64,000 bases of DNA from Flavobacterium saliperosum (lineage in GTDB: Bacteria > Bacteroidota > Bacteroidia > Flavobacteriales > Flavobacteriaceae): contig NZ_FMTY01000001.1 in the NCBI RefSeq assembly GCF_900100625.1, positions 434,001 through 498,000 of the forward strand, given 5' to 3'. Each line of letters opens with the position of its first letter. Position 1 is the first letter of the stretch. The position numbers and the translations under genes are program-made. Below, piece after piece: positions 23,362-32,908 of the stretch. The notes below the pieces were generated by a model, which worked only from the letters and a program-made list of their open reading frames with translations, did no database searches and was not told the origin of the DNA.

Positions 23362-25125
23362 TTATCTGATACTTAGCTCAAATGGCAGGATTACTTGGGT
23401 TCCGCGACGTTCATTCACTCTACGGATACGCTCTAAAACCTGGTAATTTTCGGCACCGATTTGTTCTTTTATCAATGCCTCTTTGGATTGGAACATCGAA
23501 ATACCGGAAAAACCACGCAACAAATCTTCAAATGTTTTTTCGTATTCCGGATAATTCTCGGTACGGTATTCTTTCACTTTGGCCAATTTAGCCGCATGCT
23601 TGATGGCCAAATCCAACCCTCCGATTTTATCCACAAGTCCTAATTTAAGCGCATCGGCACCTGTCCAGATACGACCTTGTGCCACTTCGTTCACCTGCGC
23701 CACCGTCATTTTTCGACCAGCCGCCACACGTTTCAGAAAAATACTGTAGATATTTTCAATGCTCTCCGTTACATAGCCTTTGAAGTTTTCATCAATCGGT
23801 TCAAAAACACTGTAACCGCTTGCGTTTTCATGGGTTTTCACCTGTTCGGCATTGATTCCTATTTTAGTGGCTAACGGATGGAAATTCGGCAACATTCCGA
23901 AGACACCAATCGAACCCGTAATGGTATTCGATTCTGCAAAAATGGTATTCGCATTACACGCGATATAATAACCGCCTGATGCAGCCAAGTTTCCCATGGA
24001 AACCACTACCGGTTTTACTTTTTTAGTCAGCTCGATTTCCCTCCAGATCAATTCGGAAGTCAAAGCGCTTCCTCCCGGGGAATCCACGCGCAATACGACC
24101 GCTTTAACGTCATCATCATTTCGGGCTTCTTCCAGAGAACGGCGCATCGAACCTTCTCCGATATACGTTACATCCCCCTCACCCGATTTGATTTCACCCT
24201 GCGCATAAACAATGGCAATTTTATCTTTCCTCGAATAATCGATATTGGTACGGGCTACTTTATCGGCATAATCCAAAATGCTCACTTTATTGTATTTTTC
24301 ATCTTTCTCCACTTTCAGCGCTTTACGGATACCGTTATGATATTCGTCTTCGTAAGCAATTCTGTCGATCAGGTGTTTTTGTTTCGCTAATTCCGGCGTT
24401 CTGGCACCCAACGAATTGGCGATAGCATTTAGACTGTCCACCGATATTTTCCGGCTTTTTGAGATATCCGAAACCACAGAATTCCAAATGGAGTTCAGTA
24501 AAACGGTCATTTGTTCGCGGTTGGCCGGACTCATTTCGTTTTCCAGAAACGGTTCCACGGCACTTTTGTATTTTCCGTGACGGATCACTTCCATTTTCAC
24601 ACCGGACTTGTCTTCAAAATCTTTAAAGAACAGAATTTCAGAAGACAATCCTTTAAAATCCAATTCGCCAACCGGATTCAGATAGAGCGTATCCGCAACC
24701 GAATTCAGGTAATACTCTTTTTGCGACAATGCGTTGGCATAGGCCACCACAAATTTTCCGGATTTTTTAAATTCTTCCAGTTTGCGACGGATCGCTTTGC
24801 TTTGCGCCATTCCTAACATGGATTCGTTATTGAGAATCGAAATCCCTTTAATTTTATCGTCGGTTTTGGCCGCATCAATGGCATTTAAAACGTCGGTTAC
24901 CCCATCGTGTTTGGTTTCGAAATAATCAAAATCGGTAAATTTAAACTGTCCGCCGTAATCATTCGTCACCTCTTTCAAATCCAATTCTATTACCGAATTG
25001 TCTTTAACCCTAACATGATCTTCCCCTCCAAACAGCGCGCCAACAAGAATAATCCCAAAGAAAAGGATCATAAAAAAAACAAACAATCCAACGATTGTAG
25101 CCAGTACATTTCCTAAAAATTTCAT
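23362..25125 (-). CDS. sppA: Signal peptide peptidase SppA, long (67K) form
   Basis: A 587-residue membrane-anchored serine peptidase with two tandem SppA/ClpP-like domains, as in E. coli SppA. One N-terminal transmembrane segment (about 6-32) is present. The catalytic dyad is visible: general-base Lys in GKYKSAVEPF (K187) in the first domain and nucleophile S383 in NLAASGGYYIA in the second. It cleaves remnant signal peptides in the membrane from the periplasmic side. It is upstream of the AsmA gene on the same strand and divergent from folK. Confidence 0.94.
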   Translation of the reverse strand: MKFLGNVLATIVGLFVFFMILFFGIILVGALFGGEDHVRVKDNSVIELDLKEVTNDYGGQFKFTDFDYFETKHDGVTDVLNAIDAAKTDDKIKGISILNNESMLGMAQSKAIRRKLEEFKKSGKFVVAYANALSQKEYYLNSVADTLYLNPVGELDFKGLSSEILFFKDFEDKSGVKMEVIRHGKYKSAVEPFLENEMSPANREQMTVLLNSIWNSVVSDISKSRKISVDSLNAIANSLGARTPELAKQKHLIDRIAYEDEYHNGIRKALKVEKDEKYNKVSILDYADKVARTNIDYSRKDKIAIVYAQGEIKSGEGDVTYIGEGSMRRSLEEARNDDDVKAVVLRVDSPGGSALTSELIWREIELTKKVKPVVVSMGNLAASGGYYIACNANTIFAESNTITGSIGVFGMLPNFHPLATKIGINAEQVKTHENASGYSVFEPIDENFKGYVTESIENIYSIFLKRVAAGRKMTVAQVNEVAQGRIWTGADALKLGLVDKIGGLDLAIKHAAKLAKVKEYRTENYPEYEKTFEDLLRGFSGISMFQSKEALIKEQIGAENYQVLERIRRVNERRGTQVILPFELSIR

Positions 25126-25249
25126 TCTGTGTATTTTTAATAATAAGTAGCCAAAATGTTAAAATTGTTACAGTTGTCCGAAAAAAATAAGTTATCAACA
25201 GTTACCATAAATAGCCTTAATTTTAAAATTCATTTCGTTATTTTGCCAC

Positions 25250-26377
25250 ATGGACAGTCAGCATCAAGTTGTTTTATCGTTAGGCAGCAATCAGGGGAAT
25301 CGTTTGGGAAACATTCAAGCCTGTATCGCTTTGATTCATAAAAACATAGGCACTGTCATCCGCGTTTCAAAATTATACGAAACACCTGCATGGGGTTTTG
25401 AAAGCGATGCTTTTTACAATTGTGCACTACTGCTACACTCGGCTTTTTCCGCAGACAAAATTCTGGACAAAATTCTGGACACCGAAAAACAGCTGGGCCG
25501 CATCCGAGGTGAAAAAGAAGGATATCAGGCAAGGGTCATCGATATTGACATTATCGCATTCGATGAGATTATTCTAGAGACTGAAAAATTACACATCCCG
25601 CACCCTCAGATGCACAACCGTTTGTTTGTTTTATTACCAATGTTGGATTTGAACATCGATTGGACGCATCCGAAACTACAGAAATCAACATCAGAACTGA
25701 TAAAAGAAACCGACGATAAAAGCGAATGTAAAGTTGTTAGGGATTTGAAAGCGCCTTTGGAAAATTTCAACTTACAACAATACAACTATATCGCCATAGA
25801 AGGAAATATCGGAGCCGGAAAAACCACGTTATCGGCTAAAATTTCAGAAGATTTTAATGCGAAACTGGTATTGGAGCGTTTTGCCGACAACCCCTTTTTG
25901 CCCAAATTTTACAAAGATCAGAATCGGTATGCCTTCCCGTTGGAAATGTCTTTTTTGGCCGATCGGTACCAACAATTATCGGATGATTTGGCGCAATTTG
26001 ATTTGTTCAAGGATTTTATTGTCGCCGATTATCATATTTTCAAATCGCTGATTTTCGCCAAAGTTACGCTGGCCGAAGACGAGTACCGCTTGTACAAAAC
26101 CATGTTCGACATCATTTACAAAGAAATGCCCAAACCGGATTTGTATGTGTATTTATATCAGAATACCGAGCGTTTGCTCAGTCAGATTAAACAACGTGGT
26201 CGTTCCTACGAACAGGAAATTCCGGCCGAATATCTGGAGAAAATCAATCAGGGGTATTTGGATTACATCAAAACCCAGACCGATTTAAACATCCTGATTA
26301 TTGATGTTTCCGATATGGATTTTGTGGAAAATCAGGAAGATTACCTGAAGATACTCGAGCTTATAAACGCTAAGTGA
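25250..26377 (+). CDS. folK: Bifunctional HPPK (folK) - deoxynucleoside kinase fusion
   Basis: A 375-residue two-domain protein. Residues about 8-135 are 6-hydroxymethyl-7,8-dihydropterin pyrophosphokinase (LSLGSNQGNRLGN at 9-21, ARVIDIDIIAFD at 94-105, HPQMHNRLFVLLP at 118-130), a folate-synthesis step. After a short linker, residues about 178-375 are a deoxynucleoside kinase: P-loop GNIGAGKTT (185-193), LERFADNPFLPKFY (208-221) and a lid-like RGRSYEQEIP. Folate and dNTP-salvage activities are thus joined, both feeding thymidylate supply. No frameshift or stop lies between the domains. It overlaps the convergent methyltransferase gene by 8 nt. Confidence 0.93.
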   Translation: MDSQHQVVLSLGSNQGNRLGNIQACIALIHKNIGTVIRVSKLYETPAWGFESDAFYNCALLLHSAFSADKILDKILDTEKQLGRIRGEKEGYQARVIDIDIIAFDEIILETEKLHIPHPQMHNRLFVLLPMLDLNIDWTHPKLQKSTSELIKETDDKSECKVVRDLKAPLENFNLQQYNYIAIEGNIGAGKTTLSAKISEDFNAKLVLERFADNPFLPKFYKDQNRYAFPLEMSFLADRYQQLSDDLAQFDLFKDFIVADYHIFKSLIFAKVTLAEDEYRLYKTMFDIIYKEMPKPDLYVYLYQNTERLLSQIKQRGRSYEQEIPAEYLEKINQGYLDYIKTQTDLNILIIDVSDMDFVENQEDYLKILELINAK

Positions 26378-26912
26378 TTTTCCGATTTGTCATTTTCTGA
26401 AACAAATCCCAAATAACGATTCCGGCACTCACGGATATATTTAAGGAATGTTTGGTGCCCAATTGCGGAATTTCGATTACGCCGTCGCACACATGGATGG
26501 CTTCCTGCGCCACACCTTTCACTTCGTTCCCAAAAACCAAAGCGTATTTTTCGTTTGATTTCACTCCAAAAGCATTCAACATCACGGCATGTTCCACCTG
26601 TTCGACGGCATGAACCAAAACGTTTTCTGCTTTAAGCTTTGCAATGACTTCCAACACATCCTTCGCATATTCCCAGGTAACCGTATCCGTTGCACCTAAA
26701 GCGGTTTTGTGAATTTCCTTGTTGGGAGGTGTTGCCGTAATACCGCACAGGTAAATTTTCTCAATCAGGAACGCATCAGCTGTTCGGAACACCGAACCGA
26801 TATTGTGCAGGCTTCGGATGTCGTCCAAAACAATAATTAACGAGGTTTTATCAGCTTGTCTGAATTCTTCTACGTTCTTACGATCTAATTCGGCGTTGGC
26901 AAGTTTTCTCAT
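26370..26912 (-). CDS. TrmH/SpoU-family RNA 2'-O-methyltransferase
   Basis: A 180-residue SPOUT-fold enzyme. The three family motifs are present: NIGSVFRTAD (about 37-46), ALVFGNEVKGV (about 124-134) and IPQLGTKHSLNISVSAGI (about 147-164), the last forming the knotted SAM pocket. The size matches TrmH/TrmL-like tRNA methylases that lack an N-terminal rRNA-binding domain; the target RNA cannot be decided. Its 3' end overlaps the folK fusion gene by 8 nt tail to tail. Confidence 0.9.
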   Translation of the reverse strand: MRKLANAELDRKNVEEFRQADKTSLIIVLDDIRSLHNIGSVFRTADAFLIEKIYLCGITATPPNKEIHKTALGATDTVTWEYAKDVLEVIAKLKAENVLVHAVEQVEHAVMLNAFGVKSNEKYALVFGNEVKGVAQEAIHVCDGVIEIPQLGTKHSLNISVSAGIVIWDLFQKMTNRKIT

Positions 26913-26923
26913 GGTATTGCATT

Positions 26924-26959
26924 AAAAAAGCCTCCAAAATTAAACATTTTGAAGGCTTT
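26924..26959 (-). terminator. Terminator of the DUF1573 gene
   Basis: AAAGCCT-C-CAAAAT / ATTTTG-A-AGGCTTT, 13 pairs with one mismatch, with T-run on the minus strand. Confidence 0.75.
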
Positions 26960-26980
26960 CAGAAGTATTATTTTGTGAAA

Positions 26981-27466
26981 TTAGCTTTTCACTTCCTGAG
27001 TTTTTACCGCAGCCGCTTTCACTTCCCCTTTAATGGTTAACGTTTTTGGAGTTGTAGAGGCATTTGAAGTTACATTCACATTTTTGGTAAATGGACCCAC
27101 TCTGTTTGTATCATATTTTACTTTGATTACCGCTTTTGCACCCGGAGCAATCGGCTCTTTTGGAGCTTCCGGCACGGTACAACCGCAAGTTCCGGTAGCA
27201 CTCATGATGATTAACGGTTTATTACCATTGTTTACCAAAACGAATTCTCTGTGTCCGTCTGCATTTTGTTCAATCGTTCCGTAATCAATCGTTTCATTTT
27301 CAAAAACCATTCCGGCACCTTCCACCTTCGGTAATTTAGCTTTTTTAACTTTTTTGGTTTTCTTAACTTCCGTTTTCACTTTAGTAGTTGAAGCGATTTC
27401 CTGAGCACTAACTTCAGTAGCAAGTCCGAAAACGAAAAATGCGCTTAATAGTAATATTTTTTTCAT
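26981..27466 (-). CDS. Exported DUF1573 protein
   Basis: A 161-residue exported protein. The start at 27466 (MKKILLLSAFFVFGLATEVSAQ) opens straight into the signal peptide; an in-frame ATG two codons earlier (27472) is an alternative. After a Lys-rich linker, residues about 55-150 are the Ig-like DUF1573 fold with FENETIDYGTIEQNADGHREFVLVNNGNKPLII, the Cys pair GTCGCTVPE, and PIAPGAKAVIKVKYDTNRVGPFTKNV. The role is unknown, probably periplasmic or surface-linked. It is monocistronic and divergent from mutS. Confidence 0.88.
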   Translation of the reverse strand: MKKILLLSAFFVFGLATEVSAQEIASTTKVKTEVKKTKKVKKAKLPKVEGAGMVFENETIDYGTIEQNADGHREFVLVNNGNKPLIIMSATGTCGCTVPEAPKEPIAPGAKAVIKVKYDTNRVGPFTKNVNVTSNASTTPKTLTIKGEVKAAAVKTQEVKS

Positions 27467-27585
27467 AACCATTTGTATTTAAACATTTAGAAAGCAAATC
27501 TATTAAAAAAAGGGATTCGTTAAAGCAATGAAGCGAATTTTAATTAATTTTTAAGACTTCCGTTTCTGAAATAAAGTCTTCGTGT

Positions 27586-27593
27586 ATATTTGC
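27586..27593 (+). promoter_or_regulatory. -7 box of mutS
   Basis: TATATTTG matches TAnnTTTG, 16 nt upstream of the ATG at 27610; the -33 side is weak. Confidence 0.55.
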
Positions 27594-27609
27594 AAACAAA
27601 CCCGTTACC

Positions 27610-30216
27610 ATGTCAGCAAAAGAAAAAGCGCCGAAAGAAACCCCGTTAATGAAACAGTACAACGAGATAAAAAACAAATATCCCGATGCTTGTCTGCTAT
27701 TTCGCGTAGGTGATTTTTACGAAACTTTTGGTGACGATGCGGTTCGTGCCGCCGGAATATTAGGCATTACCTTAACCAAACGCGGTGCCGGTTCGGAAAC
27801 TGAAACTGCTTTGGCCGGATTTCCGCACCATTCCATCAATACGTATTTACCTAAATTGGTTAAAGCCGGACTTCGCGTAGCGATTTGCGATCAGCTGGAA
27901 GACCCAAAAATGACCAAAACGATTGTAAAACGTGGCGTAACCGAATTGGTGACTCCCGGTGTGGCAATGAACGATGAAGTATTGCATTCGAAATCGAATA
28001 ACTTTTTGGCTTCCATTCACTTTGGTAAAAAAACCATCGGTGTTGCCTTTTTGGATGTTTCCACCGGGGAATTTATAACCGCACAAGGTAACGAAGAATA
28101 TATTGACAAATTACTACAGAACTTTAACCCGAGTGAGGTTTTGGTTCAGAAACATTATAAAAATCAGTTTAAAGACAGTTTCGGAGAAGATTTTCATTCG
28201 TTCTTTCTGGAAGATTGGATTTACAAAGAAGATTACGCTTTTGAACGATTGACGAATCATTTTCAGACGAATTCCCTGAAAGGTTTCGGCATCGAAGAAT
28301 TACAGGAAGGAATCATCGCATCAGGTGCGATTCTATACTATTTATCGGAAACACAACACAATAAAATACAGCACATTACCAACATTCATCGTATTGCGGA
28401 AGATGCTTACGTTTGGATGGATAAATTCACGATTCGTAATTTGGAATTGTACCATAGTTACAATCCGAATGCCGTTACGTTATTGGATGTGATTGACCGG
28501 ACCTTGTCTCCGATGGGAAGTCGTTTACTGAAACGCTGGTTGGCCTTACCCCTAAAAGATGCCAAGAAAATTCAGGGTCGTCATGAAGTGGTCGAGTATC
28601 TGAAAGCCAACAAAGAAGTGCTACAAAACATGCAGTACCAGATCAAACAAATATCCGATTTGGAGCGTTTGATTTCGAAAATTGCCACCGGAAAAGTGAG
28701 TCCGCGCGAAGTCGTGTATTTATGTCAGTCTTTGGATGCCATCATTCCGATGAAAACACAAGCGCTGGAAAGTACCAATGAGGCTTTAAAAACCATTGGC
28801 GACAGTTTGCACTCTTGCGATTTATTACGCGAAAAAATCAAAACCACCTTAAATCCTGATGCGCCGGTAGCCATCAGCAAAGGAAATGCGATTGCCAAAG
28901 GAATTCATGACGAATTGGACGAATTGCGTTCCATCGCGTTCTCCGGAAAAGAGTATCTGGAAGCCATGGAAGCCCGTGAAAGCGAAAAAACCGGTATTCC
29001 GTCGTTAAAAATATCGTTTAATAATGTTTTCGGATATTATATCGAAATACGAAACACTCATAAAGACAAAGTACCCTCGGAGTGGATCCGTAAGCAAACC
29101 TTAGTGAATGCCGAACGGTATATTACCGAAGAACTGAAAGAATACGAAACCAAGATTTTGGGAGCCGAAGAGAAAATTTACAAACTCGAATCGGAATTGT
29201 TCGAGCAATTGGTGCTTTGGATTGCCACCTATATTAAACCCGTGCAGCTGAATGCCAATCTGGTAGCCCAACTGGATTGTTTGTGTTCGTTTACCCAATT
29301 GGCCATCGAAAACAACTACGTGCGTCCGGAAATTGACGAAAGTTTCGAATTGGACATCAAAAACGGTCGTCATCCCGTAATTGAAAAACAATTGCCTGTT
29401 GGTGTTCCTTATATCGCCAATGATGTTTTTCTGGACAGCGAAACGCAACAGATCATTATGATTACGGGTCCGAATATGTCGGGTAAATCGGCTATCCTGC
29501 GCCAAACCGCTTTGATTGTTTTGTTGGCACAGATGGGAAGTTTTGTACCGGCCGAAAACGTGCGTATGGGTATTGTCGACAAAATCTTCACCCGTGTGGG
29601 CGCGAGCGACAACATTTCGATGGGCGAATCGACCTTCATGGTGGAAATGAACGAAACCGCATCCATTTTGAACAACATTTCGAACCGTAGTTTGGTCTTA
29701 TTGGATGAGATTGGTCGAGGAACTTCAACCTATGACGGAATTTCGATTGCCTGGGCCATTGCAGAATACCTGCACGAACACCCGAACAAACCGAAAACGT
29801 TATTTGCCACGCACTATCATGAACTGAATGAAATGGAAGTAACGTTTGAACGGGTTCAGAATTTCAATGTTTCGGTGAAAGAATTAAAAGATACGGTACT
29901 TTTCATCCGAAAATTAGTTAAAGGCGGCAGTGCACACAGTTTTGGTATTCATGTGGCTAAAATGGCCGGAATGCCACAAACGGTTATCCTGAAAGCCCAA
30001 AAGCTATTAAAAAAGCTCGAAAAAGACCATTCCAGTGAAGCATTGGCAGGAATAAAATCGCACAAAGAAGAATTACAGTTGAGTATTTTTAACCTGGACG
30101 ACCCGCTTTTGGAAGAAATTAAGGAGGAAATTCTGAATTTGGACATTAACACCTTAACTCCGGTGGAAGCCCTGATGAAGCTGAACGAAATCAAGCGGAT
30201 GTTAACTAAAAAATAA
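27610..30216 (+). CDS. mutS: DNA mismatch repair protein MutS
   Basis: An 868-residue MutS1. The mismatch-stacking Phe-x-Glu motif is DFYETF (F36, E38), the Walker A loop is GPNMSGKS (620-627), and the Walker B/ABC signature region is [17 protein letters not shown] (about 695-711), followed by [11 protein letters not shown]. The C-terminal helix-turn-helix and dimer tail (about 770-868) are present. It recognises base mismatches and recruits MutL. Divergent from the DUF1573 gene; the tRNA pair follows. Confidence 0.97.
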   Translation: MSAKEKAPKETPLMKQYNEIKNKYPDACLLFRVGDFYETFGDDAVRAAGILGITLTKRGAGSETETALAGFPHHSINTYLPKLVKAGLRVAICDQLEDPKMTKTIVKRGVTELVTPGVAMNDEVLHSKSNNFLASIHFGKKTIGVAFLDVSTGEFITAQGNEEYIDKLLQNFNPSEVLVQKHYKNQFKDSFGEDFHSFFLEDWIYKEDYAFERLTNHFQTNSLKGFGIEELQEGIIASGAILYYLSETQHNKIQHITNIHRIAEDAYVWMDKFTIRNLELYHSYNPNAVTLLDVIDRTLSPMGSRLLKRWLALPLKDAKKIQGRHEVVEYLKANKEVLQNMQYQIKQISDLERLISKIATGKVSPREVVYLCQSLDAIIPMKTQALESTNEALKTIGDSLHSCDLLREKIKTTLNPDAPVAISKGNAIAKGIHDELDELRSIAFSGKEYLEAMEARESEKTGIPSLKISFNNVFGYYIEIRNTHKDKVPSEWIRKQTLVNAERYITEELKEYETKILGAEEKIYKLESELFEQLVLWIATYIKPVQLNANLVAQLDCLCSFTQLAIENNYVRPEIDESFELDIKNGRHPVIEKQLPVGVPYIANDVFLDSETQQIIMITGPNMSGKSAILRQTALIVLLAQMGSFVPAENVRMGIVDKIFTRVGASDNISMGESTFMVEMNETASILNNISNRSLVLLDEIGRGTSTYDGISIAWAIAEYLHEHPNKPKTLFATHYHELNEMEVTFERVQNFNVSVKELKDTVLFIRKLVKGGSAHSFGIHVAKMAGMPQTVILKAQKLLKKLEKDHSSEALAGIKSHKEELQLSIFNLDDPLLEEIKEEILNLDINTLTPVEALMKLNEIKRMLTKK

Positions 30217-30281
30217 ACCCGTTGTAAAACAATCGTTATCAAAGAATTAAAAAAAAGTTTGTTTTTTTTCAACGTAAACGC

Positions 30282-30311
30282 TTGCAAAATTAAATTTATG
30301 TTTTACATTTG
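30282..30311 (+). promoter_or_regulatory. Promoter of the tRNA-Gly/tRNA-Leu pair
   Basis: TTG (30282-30284), 19-nt spacer, TACATTTG (30304-30311): the best -33/-7 match in the window, about 50 nt upstream of tRNA-Gly. Confidence 0.8.
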
Positions 30312-30360
30312 CACTCGCAATACGAAACAAGTACTGCTGTTCTTTTGAAAAATTGCACAT

Positions 30361-30433
30361 GCGAAAATAGCTCAGCTGGTAGAGCGCAACCTTGCCAAGG
30401 TTGAGGTCGCGGGTTCGAACCCCGTTTTTCGCT
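30361..30433 (+). tRNA. tRNA-Gly (anticodon GCC)
   Basis: A complete cloverleaf of 73 nt: acceptor GCGAAAA/TTTTCGC with discriminator T, D-stem GCTC/GAGC, anticodon loop TTGCCAA, T-loop TTCGAAC in stem GCGGG/CCCGT (one G-T pair). The CCA end is not encoded. Confidence 0.97.
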
Positions 30434-30449
30434 CAACTCCAATTATAAT

Positions 30450-30533
30450 GCTCGAGTGGTGGAATTGGTAGACACGCTGGACTTAAAATCCAGTGGACAT
30501 TAGTCCGTGCGGGTTCAAGTCCCGCCTTGAGTA
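30450..30533 (+). tRNA. tRNA-Leu (anticodon TAA)
   Basis: An 84-nt class II tRNA with a long variable arm (TGGACATTAGTCCGT region). The anticodon loop CTTAAAA reads TAA for UUA codons, and the T-arm is GCGGG-TTCAAGT-CCCGC. The acceptor stem pairs with two G-T wobbles. It lies 16 nt after tRNA-Gly and shares its promoter and terminator. Confidence 0.96.
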
Positions 30534-30534
30534 C

Positions 30535-30574
30535 AAAAGCTTCATGCGCTTAGGCGAATGAAGCTTTTTTTATT
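30535..30574 (+). terminator. Terminator of the tRNA operon
   Basis: An 11-bp inverted repeat AAAAGCTTCAT (30535-30545) / ATGAAGCTTTT (30558-30568) followed by T residues. The next 180 nt up to the OmpA gene are AT-rich and hold only its promoter. Confidence 0.85.
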
Positions 30575-30689
30575 CCCTCCTATTTTAATTTGTTACAAAT
30601 ACAACACTATTTGTTATTATTGTTATATTGCCATTAAACGACTTTTTGTGCATTTTAACGATTTTTTAATGATTCTATAATATAAGAAG

Positions 30690-30697
30690 TACTTTTG
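30690..30697 (+). promoter_or_regulatory. -7 box of the OmpA-PD40 gene
   Basis: TACTTTTG matches TAnnTTTG and gives a long AT-rich leader of about 50 nt before the ATG at 30756. Confidence 0.6.
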
Positions 30698-30755
30698 CAC
30701 TCGATTTTAGATTATTAAAAGTAAATCGTCCAAAAACAAAAACAAATCGTAAAAA

Positions 30756-32324
30756 ATGAGAACTACAGTTCTATTACTTGCCCTTATAACATTTTCACTT
30801 CCCGCTTTTTCACAAGGAGGACAAAACAAAAAACACACCAACAAGGTTTTAACCGTTTCCAAAATGGAAACTACCGGTTTGAACTTCATCACTAATGATG
30901 CCGGAATCAACACGGAACTTTCAGAAGTGGGCTCCACTTTTTTCATGGACAAATACTTGGTGTTATCCAACAAAAAAAGAGGTTTCGCTAAAGTTACGGT
31001 TGACACCAATACCAATACCCCTAACAATAACCTGTTTTGCGTAAATGTGGACAAATACGGCAACCTTTCCTATCCGGTGGTATTCTCAAAATTATTGGAC
31101 GGCGAAACCAATGAAGGCGGCGTAGCCTTTTCTCCGGATCAGAAAACGATGTACCTGACAAGAGCCAAAGCCAACAACCCCAATCAATACACGATTTTTA
31201 AAGCTACTTTGGATTTGGAAATCAAAGGCTACTGGAAAGACGTTCAGGAATTAAGTATCAATAACGATAAGTATTCCGTAGAAACGCCATTTATAACAGC
31301 AGACGGAACGAAAATGTATTTTTCATCTGATAAGCCGGGCGGTTTCGGAGGATTTGATATCTATGTAGCCGATGTACTGGCTGACGGAACCATTGAAAAT
31401 CCAATCAACTTAGGACCAACGGTGAATTCTGCAAAAAATGAAAAATACCCATACGCTTCCGGCAGATACATGTATTTCTCTTCGGAAGGACATGAAAACT
31501 ACGGCGGATACGACATTTTCAGAACTTCCTTAACCGAAAACGGAATTACAAACCGTTGCAATATCGGAAACACGTTGAACACACCAAACGACGAAGTGGC
31601 TTTTATCTTGAGTAGCCCAACCAAAGGATATATCTCATCCAACAAGAACAGTGACAAAGCCGATTTCAATGTTTATAAATTCGAATTGACCCGCATCGCA
31701 CAAAACCTAAATGCAACCGTAGTGGAAACCCACTCAAAAATCGCTTTACCAAACGCAAAAGTGGTGGTTAAAAACGAATTTGGAGAAGTAATCAAAAACA
31801 CCACTTCAGATGAAAACGGAAGAATCGCTTTAGCCGTGGAGCCATTAACGCAGTATTCCATCGTAACAGAAAAAGACGGGTACGATATTAACCTATCCAA
31901 CTTTAAAGCCTGGAGTAACACCAACAACAACTACAGCGAAGTGATTGCAATGAACCAGACAAAAGCCGAAATCATTGACAACGCTATCGTGATTGAGAAC
32001 ATCTATTTCGATTTCAACAAAGCGACCGTTAAGAAAGAATCCGAGCTTTCACTGAACAAAATTATTGAAGTGTTGAATACGAAACCGGAAATGAAAATTG
32101 CCATCAATGCACACACGGATGCCAAAGGTTCAGATGCTTACAACATGAACTTATCGAACAAACGTGCTAAGGCAGCTTATGCCTACTTGATCAGCAAAGG
32201 AATTCCTGCAGAAAGATTGGAGTACAAAGGATTTGGAGAAACGCAATTGAAATTCAACTGTGGTGCTAAATGTACGGAAGAACAAGACAGCAAAAACAGA
32301 AGAATCGAATTCATCATCCAATAA
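30756..32324 (+). CDS. OmpA family protein with PD40 beta-propeller repeats
   Basis: A 522-residue exported protein (signal MRTTVLLLALITFSLPAFSQ). Residues about 100-300 carry WD40-like PD40 repeats (GGVAFSPDQKTMYLTR, PFITADGTKMYFSSDKPGGFGGFDIYVAD, YPYASGRYMYFSSEGHENYGGYDIF). Residues about 315-390 are a carboxypeptidase-regulatory-like domain. Residues about 405-522 are a complete OmpA peptidoglycan-binding domain (NAHTDAKGSDAYNMNLSNKRAKAAYAYL). The architecture fits a periplasmic anchor between outer membrane and cell wall, as in the PorE-like proteins linked to type IX secretion; that role is inferred. A 44-residue lipoprotein follows after 4 nt. Confidence 0.9.
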   Translation: MRTTVLLLALITFSLPAFSQGGQNKKHTNKVLTVSKMETTGLNFITNDAGINTELSEVGSTFFMDKYLVLSNKKRGFAKVTVDTNTNTPNNNLFCVNVDKYGNLSYPVVFSKLLDGETNEGGVAFSPDQKTMYLTRAKANNPNQYTIFKATLDLEIKGYWKDVQELSINNDKYSVETPFITADGTKMYFSSDKPGGFGGFDIYVADVLADGTIENPINLGPTVNSAKNEKYPYASGRYMYFSSEGHENYGGYDIFRTSLTENGITNRCNIGNTLNTPNDEVAFILSSPTKGYISSNKNSDKADFNVYKFELTRIAQNLNATVVETHSKIALPNAKVVVKNEFGEVIKNTTSDENGRIALAVEPLTQYSIVTEKDGYDINLSNFKAWSNTNNNYSEVIAMNQTKAEIIDNAIVIENIYFDFNKATVKKESELSLNKIIEVLNTKPEMKIAINAHTDAKGSDAYNMNLSNKRAKAAYAYLISKGIPAERLEYKGFGETQLKFNCGAKCTEEQDSKNRRIEFIIQ

Positions 32325-32328
32325 TTCA

Positions 32329-32463
32329 ATGAAAAAAATAATTTATACTGCCATCTTAACCACAACCGTTTTACTAACCTCCTGCTCAAGCGGATGGAAC
32401 TGTAAAGCGCGATATGTAAAATCAGACACTGCAAAAAAGAAAGAAACACACCGCATTGCTTAA
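32329..32463 (+). CDS. Very small lipoprotein (44 residues)
   Basis: A 45-codon frame beginning 4 nt after the OmpA stop. It has a signal peptide with lipobox (MKKIIYTAILTTTVLLTSC, C19), then SSGWNCKARYVKSD and a Lys-rich tail. Close coupling to the OmpA gene and a terminator right after it support it as real. It recalls the 42-residue lipoprotein behind GH3 in size and layout, though sequence similarity beyond the lipobox is slight. Function unknown. Confidence 0.65.
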   Translation: MKKIIYTAILTTTVLLTSCSSGWNCKARYVKSDTAKKKETHRIA

Positions 32464-32465
32464 AT

Positions 32466-32494
32466 AAAAAGTCCCGATTTGTTCGGGACTTTTA
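32466..32494 (+). terminator. Terminator after the OmpA-lipoprotein unit
   Basis: AAAAGTCCCGA / TTCGGGACTTTT with a 4-nt loop; the trailing T-run merges into the next gene's -7 box. Confidence 0.85.
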
Positions 32495-32502
32495 TATTTT
32501 TG
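32495..32502 (+). promoter_or_regulatory. -7 box of the DUF1508-like gene
   Basis: TATTTTTG, 25 nt before the ATG at 32528 and abutting the preceding terminator. Confidence 0.5.
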
Positions 32503-32527
32503 CAGGCTTTCACACCAAACATTTCAA

Positions 32528-32869
32528 ATGGGAACCTTCGCAATCAGCAAAAAAGAGAACGGACTAATCAAATTTGAGTTTAACTCCCGAAAAGGAAAGA
32601 CCCTTTTTACCAGCCAGTCCTACAAAAGCAAAGAGGAATGCGAGAAAGACATTTTGTTTTTGAAAGAGCGCATCGAAAACGTTTCCTTTTTGAAATTCAA
32701 AACCCCAGCCGGAAAGTTCTTCTTTAAATTGATTCACGGCGGACATATTCACGGTATCAGCAGAAAATTTACCACCGAATTACTTTTGGCCAAAGGTCTG
32801 GACGAAATGAAAAACAACTTTATCGCATCCGAAATACTCGACTTTTCCGAAGAAATATTTTTCGATTAA
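32528..32869 (+). CDS. DUF1508 (YegP-like) protein
   Basis: A 113-residue soluble basic protein. The segment FEFNSRKGKTLFTSQSYKSKEECEKDILFLKERI (residues about 16-49) has the DUF1508 alpha-beta pattern (strand, YKSK, helix). A second, more divergent unit may follow (GKFFFKLIHGGHIHGISRKFTTELLLAKGLDEM, about 62-94), which would match the tandem arrangement of YegP. Function unknown. It is monocistronic between two terminators. Confidence 0.65.
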   Translation: MGTFAISKKENGLIKFEFNSRKGKTLFTSQSYKSKEECEKDILFLKERIENVSFLKFKTPAGKFFFKLIHGGHIHGISRKFTTELLLAKGLDEMKNNFIASEILDFSEEIFFD

Positions 32870-32875
32870 GCATAA

Positions 32876-32906
32876 AAAAATCCCGATGTTACTATCGGGA
32901 TTTTTC
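32876..32906. terminator. Bidirectional terminator between the DUF1508-like gene and clpX
   Basis: AAATCCCGAT / ATCGGGATTT with a 6-nt loop and A/T runs on both sides. Confidence 0.88.
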
Positions 32907-32908
32907 AT

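Noticed and set aside
30217..30281. Possible terminator after mutS (A-run/T-run near 30250-30270)
   Set aside because: Only A/T pairs with no GC stem; read-through toward the tRNAs or rho-dependent termination is equally likely.
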